This document shows positions 12,401 to 24,400 of a stretch of 64,000 bases of DNA, piece after piece. The translations under genes and the position numbers were made by a program. The DNA comes from Atrina japonica (lineage: Eukaryota; Mollusca; Bivalvia; Pterioida; Pinnidae): positions 682,001-746,000 of the forward strand of contig BROG01000295.1 in assembly GCA_030159075.1 (NCBI GenBank). Direction: 5' to 3'. The notes under the pieces were generated by a model. That model saw nothing but the letters and a program-made list of their open reading frames with translations, was not told where the DNA came from and did no database searches. Each line of letters opens with the position of its first letter. Positions within the stretch are counted from its first letter, which is position 1.

Positions 12401-15400
12401 GCAAACTTTTTGAGAGACCTCATTTTAATGGCAGAAAGGATAGTCTCTCAAGGCAGGTCAGTGTGTCAGTAATGTTGGCCATATTAATGTTACAATACAA
12501 ATATTAGAGAGTGCAGCTTGAACAGTCAAAGCCATTCACAAAGTGAACGTATTGATTAGAAATTACCCAAAATGCAATACTGTACTATACCAGTAGTCTC
12601 ATTTACTTTTGCCATGAACACTAAAAAGTCATCTTCTAAATAAGTTTGACAACAAAGTACTGAACTACTGCACAAGCAAACGTTTTGCAGATTAAGTTCA
12701 TGGTAACACCAGAACTGCAAATTATGTTCTATATATTTGACTTCATAATTTAATTGTTACATCGTTTTGCGGGAAATTAAGGTGTTATCCTACTGAGGTT
12801 GAATAGATTCCCTTTGAATGCTTTTCCCCGCATGTGTATAACAAGGAGCTGCTCTCTCTTTCAAGGCATTGCCTTATTTCATTTTATCAAAATTCTTGTA
12901 AGTTGTTTGTAGTGATGTTCCTAAAATCATTGCTAGTACACATGAATATTAATTAGTCCCCTACCAGTGAAACTAGGTGTGTCACTTTGTGTCACTCGGT
13001 CCTTCTGTCAGTTAAGGTTTCAATTTTGTAATAGCTCACCAATCAATACAGTTAGTGGACAAGTATTGATTTGTCAACACTCATAAAATTCTGGTGAAAA
13101 TTGTCTCATTGTGGGCTGCTTATCTCACTCCTTATGGTTTATTTCTTTGTTCATGGACTCTTTGTTATAACCTTCAATATTACCACAGAGTAAAACACTT
13201 TTGGGAACATGATCAGCTCAACATCTGTGTGTGTTTTTCATTACAGATACTGTATCTACTAGAGGTATTAACTTGTGTGATGCCAAATCACCTCTCATAC
13301 ATTGTGATGATCCATGTACAAAGCTTGCAGATCCTTTGGAAGATCAAACTAATAACAATGGGGAAGGCAGTCAGATAGGAATAACAACAGCCATTCATTG
13401 CTCCTCAGAGGTGCAGTGTAATTGTTGTTTAGGTGGCAAACATCGGCTTCCTGCAGAATCCCATCAAAAAGGTATCAATGGACTCGAGCCTTCTGGGCAC
13501 GAGAATATGGAAGATTCAGTGAGTGATAATAACAAAGTACCATCCAGTGAGGAGAAATATGGAATGAACAATTTAAATATTGGAACAGGACCAGAGTCCG
13601 GCTTAGTGGAGAACACTGTGTGGGAAAATATAAGTAAAGGTGAGGTTACTAAAATGATGTCACACCGTTAGTCATAAATCACATCACTGCAGCATTACAC
13701 TACATCATATAAACACCTCTTATATCTTATATAAGTATACAGTGAAACCTGTATATAGGGGCCACCCAAGGGATCAGAAAATATTGGCCTTTATGTGCAG
13801 GTGACCCTTATACACAGGTTCAATTTAGTTGAAGTATGCAGTCAAGGAACTTTTCAAAACTGGCCTTTATAGACAGGTAATCCTTATATAGAGGTGGCCA
13901 CTATAGCAGGTTTTACTGTATGTTCAAAATTCTTATCAGTTGTAGTCAGGTTCGAGCTCTGCTGGAATCTAAGATGATTTTCTGAAAAAGATTGCCTATT
14001 TACTTGCAAGATGCCTGTGGTCTCTTCTTGGGTAAATTGTAAATAGAATCTTTCCTCTACCATTAAGAATTGTCACCACCATATAACTGAACATATAACT
14101 GGTACCACCATATAACTGAACATATAACTGGCACCACCATATAACTGAACATATAACTGGCACCACCATATAACTGAACATATAACTGGCACCACCATAT
14201 GACAACTTATAACTGGCACCACCATATAACTGGCACCACAATATAACTGAACATATTACTGGCACCACCATATAACTGGCACCACAATATAACTGAACAT
14301 ATAACTGGCACCACCATATAACTGAAAATATAACTGGCACCACCAAAAAAATTGCTAATAAATGAAAAGCAAGCAAAATTGATTATTTGTATGTCATGTT
14401 TGTAATACAACTACATTTTTATAGAACTGAGTTGATTGATTTCTGGTGGCATGTTTACAGAAATGTATTAATACTTGGTATTTTGTTTTAGATTGTTGTA
14501 TGTTGGTTCGTTTTGTTGTTGTTGTTGTTTTACATCCTGGGAGGGATCTTTTATATGCCACACCCTACGTGACACAGGATCTCGGTTTAAGTCACATCTG
14601 AAAGATCCGTGACTTTCAATTTGTATGCAATACTTGTCAAAAGAACAGTCACTACCGTTTTTAAAGTCTTTAGTAGGCCTATTTCCTTGATCTCAGGAAT
14701 CAAACCCAGGACCCTCCACTTGCGATTCAATGCTCTACCAATAGCTCATCGCAAGCAGTTGTCAGTTGGTAGTCTACCTGTAAATGAATTGGACTGAATT
14801 AATTAACATTATAAATGATAATGATATACCACCTACAGGTAAATGAATTAGGCTCAGTTAATTAACATAAATTATAGTGGTGTATCATCTACCAGGTAAA
14901 TGAATCAGCCTCAGTTAATTAACATAAATTATAGTGGTGTACCATCTACAGGTAAATGAATCAGCCTCAGTTAATTAACATAAATTATAATGATGTGCCA
15001 TCTACAGGTAAATGAATCAGCCTCAGTTAATTAACATAAATTATAGTGGTGTACTATCTACCAGGTAAATGAATCGGCCTCAGTTAATTAACATAAATTA
15101 TAGTGGTGTACTATCTACCAGGTAAATGAATCAGCCTCAGTTAATTAACATAAATTATAGTGGTGTACCATCTACAGGTAAATGAATCAGCCTCAGTTAA
15201 TTAACATAAATTATAGTGGTGTACCATCTACAGGTAAATGAATCAGCCTCAGTTAATTAACATAAATTATAGTGGTGTGTACAGGTAAATGAATCAGCCT
15301 CAGTTAATTAACATAAATTATAATGATGTGCCATCTACAGGTAAATGAATCAGCCTTAGTTAATTAACATAAATTATAGTGGTGTACTATCTACCAGGTA

Positions 15401-18400
15401 AATGAATCAGCCTCAGTTAATTAACATAAATTATAGTGGTGTACTATCTACCAGGTAAATGAATCAGCCTCAGTTAATTAACATAAATTACAGTGGTGTA
15501 CCATCTACAGGTAAATGAATCAGCCTCAGTTAATTAACATAAATTATAATGATGTGCCATCTACAGGTAAATGAATCAGCCTCAGTTAATTAACATAAAT
15601 TATAGTGGTGTACTATCTACCAGGTAAATGAATCGGCCTCAGTTAATTAACATAAATTATAGTGGTGTACTATCTACCAGGTAAATGAATCAGCCTCAGT
15701 TAATTTACATAAATTATAGTGGTGTACCATCTACAGGTAAATGAATCAGCCTCAGTTAATTAACATAAATTATAGTGGTGTACCATCTACAGGTAAATGA
15801 ATCAGCCTCAGTTAATTAACATAAATTATAGTGGTGTACCATCTACCAGGTAAATGAATCAGCCTCAGTTAATTAACATAAATTATAATGATGTGCCATC
15901 TACAGGTAAATGAATCAGCCTTAGTTAATTAACATAAATTATAGTGGTGTACTATCTACCAGGTAAATGAATCAGCCTCAGTTAATTAACATAAATTACA
16001 GTGGTGTACCACCTACAGGTAAATGAATTAGGCTCAGTTAATTAACATAAATTATTATGGTGTATCATCTACCAGGTAAATGAATCAGCCTCAGTTAATT
16101 AACATAAATTACAGTGGTGTACCATCTACAGGTAAATGAATCAGCCTCAGTTAATTAACATAAATTATAATGATGTGCCATCTACAGGTAAATGAATCAG
16201 CCTCAGTTAATTAACATAAATTATAGTGGTGTACTATCTACCAGGTAAATGAATCGGCCTCAGTTAATTAACATAAATTATAGTGGTGTACCATCTACAG
16301 GTAAATGAATCAGCCTCAGTTAATTAACATAAATTATAGTGGTTTACCATCTACAGGTAAATGAATCAGCCTCAGTTAATTAACATAAATTATAGTGGTG
16401 TACCATCTACCAGGTAAATGAATCAGCCTCAGTTAATTAACATAAATTATAATGATGTGCCATCTACAGGTAAATGAATCAGCCTTAGTTAATTAACATA
16501 AATTATAGTGGTGTACTATCTTCCAGGTAAATGAATCAGCCTCAGTTAATTAACATAAATTACAGTGGTGTACCATCTACAGGTAAATGAATCAGCCTCA
16601 GTTAATTAACATAAATTATAATGATGTGCCATCTACAGGTAAATGAATCAGCCTCAGTTAATTAACATAAATTATAGTGGTGTACTATCTACCAGGTAAA
16701 TGAATCGGCCTCAGTTAATTAACATAAATTATAGTGGTGTACTATCTACCAGGTAAATGAATCAGCCTCAGTTAATTAACATAAATTATAGTGGTGTACC
16801 ATCTACAGGTAAATGAATCAGCCTCAGTTAATTAACATAAATTATAGTGGTGTACCATCTACAGGTAAATGAATCAGCCTCAGTTAATTAACATAAATTA
16901 TAGTGGTGTACCATCTACCAGGTAAATGAATCAGCCTCAGTTAATTAACATAAATTATAATGATGTGCCATCTACAGGTAAATGAATCAGCCTTAGTTAA
17001 TTAACATAAATTATAGTGGTGTACTATCTACCAGGTAAATGAATCAGCCTCAGTTAATTAACATAAATTATAGTGGTTTACCATCTACAGGTAAATGAAT
17101 CAGCCTCAGTTAATTAACATAAATTATAGTGGTGTACCATCTACCAGGTAAATGAATCAGCCTCAGTTAATTAACATAAATTATAATGATGTGCCATCTA
17201 CAGGTAAATGAATCAGCCTTAGTTAATTAACATAAATTATAGTGGTGTACTATCTACCAGGTAAATGAATCAGCCTCAGTTAATTAACATAAATTACAGT
17301 GGTGTACCATCTACAGGTAAATGAATCAGCCTCAGTTAATTAACATAAATTATAATGATGTGCCATCTACAGGTAAATGAATCAGCCTCAGTTAATGAAC
17401 ATAAATTATAGTGGTGTACTATCTACCAGGTAAATGAATCAGCCTCAGTTAATTAACATAAATTATAGTGGTGTACTATCTACCAGGTAAATGAATCAGC
17501 CTCAGTTAATTAACATAAATTACAGTGGTGTACCATCTACAGGTAAATGAATCAGCCTCAGTTAATTAACATAAATTATAATGATGTGCCATCTACAGGT
17601 AAATGAATCAGCCTCAGTTAATGAACATAAATTATAGTGGTGTACTATCTACCAGGTAAATGAATCGGCCTCAGTTAATTAACATAAATTATAATGATGT
17701 GCCATCTACAGGTAAATGAATCAGCCTCAGTTAATTAACATAAATTATAGTGGTGTACTATCTACCAGGTAAATGAATCAGCCTCAGTTAATTAACATAA
17801 ATTACAGTGGTGTACCATCTACAGGTAAATGAATCAGCCTCAGTTAATGAACATAAATTATAGTGGTGTACTATCTACCAGGTAAATGAATCGGCCTCAG
17901 AAATTATAGTGGTGTACTATCTACCAGGTAAATGAATCAGCCTCAGTTAATTAACATAAATTATAGTGGTGTACCATCTACAGGTAAATGAATCAGCCTC
18001 AGTTAATTAACATAAATTATAGTGGTGTACCATCTACAGGTAAATGAATCAGCCTCAGTTAATTAACATAAATTATAGTGGTGTACCATCTACCAGGTAA
18101 ATGAATCAGCCTCAGTTAATTAACATAAATTATAATGATGTGCCATCTACAGGTAAATGAATCAGCCTTAGTTAATTAACATAAATTATAGTGGTGTACT
18201 ATCTACCAGGTAAATGAATCGGCCTCAGTTAATTAACATAAATTATAATGATGTGCCATCTACAGGTAAATGAATCAGCCTCAGTTAATTAACATAAATT
18301 ATAGTGGTGTACTATCTACCAGGTAAATGAATCAGCCTCAGTTAATTAACATAAATTATAGTGGTGTACTATCTACCAGGTAAATGAATCAGCCTCAGTT

Positions 18401-21400
18401 AATTAACATAAATTACAGTGGTGTACCATCTACAGGTAAATGAATCAGCCTCAGTTAATGAACATAAATTATAGTGGTGTACTATCTACCAGGTAAATGA
18501 ATCGGCCTCAGTTAATTAACATAAATTATAGTGGTGTACTATCTACCAGGTAAATGAATCAGCCTCAGTTAATTAACATAAATTATAGTGGTGTACCATC
18601 TACAGGTAAATGAATCAGCCTCAGTTAATTAACATAAATTATAGTGGTGTACCATCTACAGGTAAATGAATCAGCCTCAGTTAATTAACATAAATTATAA
18701 TGATGTGCCATCTACAGGTAAATGAATCAGCCTTAGTTAATTAACATAAATTATAGTGGTGTACTATCTACCAGGTAAATGAATCAGCCTCAGTTAATTA
18801 ACATAAATTACAGTGGTGTACCATCTACAGGTAAATGAATCAGCCTCAGTTAATTAACATAAATTATAATGATGTGCCATCTACAGGTAAATGAATCAGC
18901 CTCAGTTAATTAACATAAATCATAGTGGTGTACTATCTACCAGGTAAATGAATCGGCCTCAGTTAATTAACATAAATTATAGTGGTGTACTATCTACCAG
19001 GTAAATGAATCAGCCTCAGTTAATTAACATAAATTATAGTGGTGTACCATCTACAGGTAAATGAATCAGCCTCAGTTAATTAACATAAATTATAGTGGTG
19101 TACCATCTACAGGTAAATGAATCAGCCTCAGTTAATTAACATAAATTATAGTGGTGTACCATCTACCAGGTAAATGAATCAGCCTCAGTTAATTAACATA
19201 AATTATAATGATGTACCATCTACAGGTAAATGAATCAGCCTTAGTTAATTAACATAAATTATAGTGGTGTACTATCTAAATGAATCAGCCTCAGTTAATT
19301 AACATAAATTACAGTGTGTACCATCTACAGGTAAATGAATCAGCCTCAGTTAATTAACATAAATTATAATGATGTGCCATCTACAGGTAAATGAATCAGT
19401 CTCAGTTAATTAACATAAATTATAGTGGTGTACTATCTACCAGGTAAATGAATCAGCCTCAGTTAATTAACATAAATTATAGTGGTGTACTATCTACCAG
19501 GTAAATGAATCAGCCTCAGTTAATTAACATAAATTACAGTGGTGTACCATCTACAGGTAAATGAATCAGCCTCAGTTAATTAACATAAATTATAATGATG
19601 TGCCATCTACAGGTAAATGAATCAGCCTCAGTTAATTAACATAAATTATAGTGGTGTACTATCTACCAGGTAAATGAATCGGCCTCAGTTAATTAACATA
19701 AATTATAATGATGTGCCATCTACAGGTAAATGAATCAGCCTCAGTTAATTAACATAAATTATAATGATGTGCCATCTACAGGTAAATGAATCAGCCTTAG
19801 TTAATTAACATAAATTATAGTGGTGTACTATCTACCAGGTAAATGAATCAGCCTCAGTTAATTAACATAAATTACAGTGGTGTACCATCTACAGGTAAAT
19901 GAATCAGCCTCAGTTAATTAACATAAATTATAATGATGTGCCATCTACAGGTAAATGAATCAGCCTCAGTTAATTAACATAAATTATAGTGGTGTACTAT
20001 CTACCAGGTAAATGAATCAGCCTCAGTTAATTAACATAAATTATAGTGGTGTACCATCTACAGGTAAATGAATCAGCCTCAGTTAATTAACATTACAAAT
20101 GATAATGATGTACCATTAATTTACAGGTCCAGACAGTTGTAATTGTACAGTGAATGATGCCTTAAATGAAAAAAAGAGACTTGATGATAGCATATTATTT
20201 GTGGACAACCTTGGTGATCTTATAGATCTGGAATGTGACCTAGGTGACAAATATATTTGGGTTGGTCTTGCCACAGCATTACTACAACTTCCGCATAATA
20301 AAATCATGAGAATTAGGTATGTGTATATGTGTGCTTTGTGTATATGTGTACATGTGTATAATGTGTACATGTGTACAATGTGTATAATGTGTACATGTGT
20401 ATAATGTGTATTATGTGTATATGTGTACAATGTGTATAATGTGTATTATGTCTATTATGTGTGTATGTATTATATGTATATGTGTACCTGTGTCTTATGT
20501 GTATTAGTGTTGTATGCCTATGTGTGTCTAATGTGTATGTGTCTTATGTGTATGTCTTATGTGTATGTGTGTATGTATTGTATGTATGTGTTATGTATAT
20601 GTGTCTTATGTGTATGTGTTGTATGTCTATATGTCTTATGTGTGTGTCAGAAGTATATATGTGTCTAATGTGTATGTGTCTTATGTGTGTATGTGATGTA
20701 TATATGTGTCTAATGTGTATGTGTCTTATGTGTGTATGTGATGTATATATGTGTCTAATGTGTATGTGTCTTATGTGTGTGTCACAAGTATATATGTGTC
20801 TAATGTGTATGTGTCTTATGTGTGTCACAAGTATATGTGTCTAATGTGTATGTGTGTATGTGTTGTATATATGTGTCTTATGTGTATGTGTCTAATGTGT
20901 TCTTGTGTATGTGTACATGTGTTCTTGTGTGTGTGTGTTCTTGTGTTTGTGTGTATGTGTTCTTGTGTGTATGTATGTGTACATATTCTTGTGTGTGTGT
21001 GTGTACATGTTCTTGTGTGTGTTTATGTATGTGTTCTTATGTGTGTATGTTTTCATGTGTGTGTGTGTGTTCTTGTGTGTGTGTGTACATGTTCTTGTGT
21101 GTGAGTGATTGTGGTCGTGTTCTTGTGTGTATGTGTACATGTTCTTGGGTGTGAACTTGTATGTGTGTGTATTTGTTTGTCTGTGTATGTGTGTGTGTGT
21201 GTGCATACATGTGTGCATGTGTGTGTGCATTCTTGTAGGTGTATTTGTGCACGTTTTTGTGTGTATATGTGTGCGGTCTTGTGTGTATGTGTGCCTATTT
21301 GTGTGTATGTGTGCATGTTCTTGCATGTTTGTGTGTGCGGTCTTGTGTGTATGTGTGCATGTTCTTGCATGTTTGTGTGTGTGTTCTTGTGTATGCATGT

Positions 21401-24400
21401 GTAATCTTGTGTGTATGTGTGTGTTCTTGTGTATGTGTGTGTGTGTTCTTGTGTGTATGTGTGCATTCTTGTGTGTATGTGTGCATTGTTGTGTGTGTGT
21501 TCTTGTGTGTATGTGTGTGCTCTTGTGTGTGTATGTGTGCGCATTCTTATGTGTATGTGCATGCATTAGCTAGGCTAAATTATAGTGTTAAATATCAAAT
21601 ATTTATGTAATCTGCTATAAAGCTGCATAACGAAAAGATCATATGATAATACATGTCGTATACATGTATCTACATGTGTTATATGTACATGTGTTATATG
21701 TACATGTTATATGTACATATGTTGTGTGTACATATGTTGTGTGTTAATGTGCTATATGTACATGTGTTATAAGTCCACGTGTTATATATACATGTTATAT
21801 GTACATGTTATATGTACATGTTATATGTAAATGTGTTATATATACATGTGTTATATGTACATGTGTTATACATATATGTACATGTGTTATATCATTTATA
21901 TATGTACATGTGTAATATGTGCATGTTTTATACATGTATGTACATGTGTTATGTGTACCTGTGCTGTGTGTACATGTGTTGTGTGTAAATGTGTATATGT
22001 ACATGTGTTATCTGTACAAGTGTTATGAGTACATGTGATGTATGTACATGTGATATATGTACATGTGTTATTTGTACATGTGATATATGTACATGTGTTT
22101 TGTGTACAAGTGATATATGTACATGTGTTATGTGTACATGTGATATATGTACATGTGTTATTTGTACATGTGATATATGTACATGTGTTTTGTGTACAAG
22201 TGATATATGTACATGTTATATGTACACATGATATATGTACATGTGATATATGTACATGTGTTTTGTGTACAAGTGATATATGTACATGTTAAATGTACAC
22301 ATGGTATATGTACATGTTATATGTACACATGATATATGTACATGTGATATATGTACCTGTGTTAAATGTACACATGATAAACAATGTATGTACATATGAT
22401 ATATGTACATTATATGTACACATGATATATGTACATGTGTTATATCATTTACATATGTACATGTGTAATATGTACATGTTTTATACATGTATGTACATGT
22501 GTTATGTGTACCTGTGCTGTGTGTACATGTGTTATGTGTACAAGTGTTATGAGTACATGTGATGTATGTACATATGATATATGTACATGTGTTATGTGTA
22601 CATGTGATATATGTACATGTGATATATGTACATGTGTTTTGTGTACATGTGATATATGTACATGTGATATATGTACATGTGTTTTGTGTACAAGTGATAT
22701 ATGTACATGTTATATGTACACATGGTATGTGTACATGTTTTTGTGTACACATGATATATGTACATATGGTATATGTACATTATATGTACACATGATATAT
22801 GTACATTATATCTACACATGATATATGTACATATGATATATCTACACATGGTATATGTACATATGATATATGTACATTATATGTACACATGATATATGTA
22901 CATTATATGTACACATGATATATCTACACATGATATATCTACACCTGATATATGTACATGTGTTATGTGTACCTGTGCTGTGTGTACATGTGCTATGTGT
23001 ACATGTGTTATGTGTCTGTTGTACTATAAAGTTTACTAGGTATCTGAGGTACAGGATATGTATCCTCCGCATGAAGATGTAATTTAGCGATTATACTAAA
23101 TTTAACAGTTTGCGTGTCATGAATACCATAGATAATTCTACAGTATAAAGTTATGAATGCCATTTAATTTAATATAAAATTGAAGTTATTAGGTCACTTG
23201 AGCCAAAGAGTCATGGTGAACTATTGGGATCCTGTTTTGTCTGTTCTCATGTGCTATCCGTTAATAATATTTACCCATTTCTTAAGTCTTCTCAAGAACA
23301 AAAATGGTCAAATTTTAAACGATCTTGAGTACCCCATCTGAAGCCACATAAAATTTGCAAAGGAAAAAGGGTTAGTACCTATAGGGGTTCCAAAAAAGGG
23401 CCATAGCTTGATAATTGTTTAACATCTTCTTCTCAAGAACCAATGATCAGATTTTTACGAGTTGATGGAACATCAACACAGTTATGTTATGCTAAGTTGT
23501 ATATTGGGAACAAGTCAAAGAACATTTTGCAGTATGGGGTTATTAACAATAATATGGACCCAAAAATTACACATTTATGTGCATTTCAGCAACATAAACT
23601 CAACTTCAAGATTGATATTTCCAAATCACACTTTTATTCATATATTTTAGCTTTTTAAAATGACGAAAATATAGTAACTATTTGCTGAAAAATATAGGTC
23701 TACAAGATTTGTTGAAATATATGCTATTAAAGATCAGTTGGGCATCCTTATGAATTTTAAGGTATTATAAATTTGCTGTAGAATGTTGCTTTTCAATTAT
23801 TTTTTATCATTATACTCTTGTGATAGAATTGACATTAAAAGCGATAGACTGGACTGTTAACAATTTTTGCAAAATTAATATACAAATGAGTTTTTATCAA
23901 GTTTCCCTTATTGTGTTTTGGCAAGATTTGTCTGTGAAGTTGGACATAAAAGTTGTATCATTCCTCATTCACATGATCTTAACTGATGGGAAACTGGCAG
24001 CAGTCTTTGAAGTGTGGGAAAATGTTTTACATGTACACGTATTGACCTAGAGAGTTAAGGCTACTGATAGGAAGTCTAGTGTAATATCAATGAAACAATG
24101 TTTATAAGCACACAATTATATAATCATAATGCTAATCTATGTAGTAGTACTCAGTTAGGCCAAATGTCTGACCCGATTTTTAGTTACTTTCTTGTTAAAC
24201 CTAATTTTACCGAATTAAAAAGTATTCAATATACTGAGTGTATTATACCTCATTAAAACTTATGATTGCCTTGACAACTCGTATCGGTACTTTTATTTTC
24301 TTTGGTTTGCATGATAGTTAAGTCAATATCTAAAAGGTTTGCATGATAGTTAAGTCAATATCTACAAGGTTTGCATGATAGTTAAGTCAATATCTACAAT

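Noticed and set aside
13996..14410. Minus-strand frames with VVPVICSVIWWCQLY repeats resembling membrane segments
   Set aside because: They are translations of the 29-bp GCACCACCATATAACTG minisatellite.
20423..22849. Many Val/Cys/Tyr- or His/Thr-rich open frames up to 224 codons on both strands
   Set aside because: They lie entirely in TG/TATGTACATG repeats, where stop triplets are scarce. They have no domains, start context or splice evidence.
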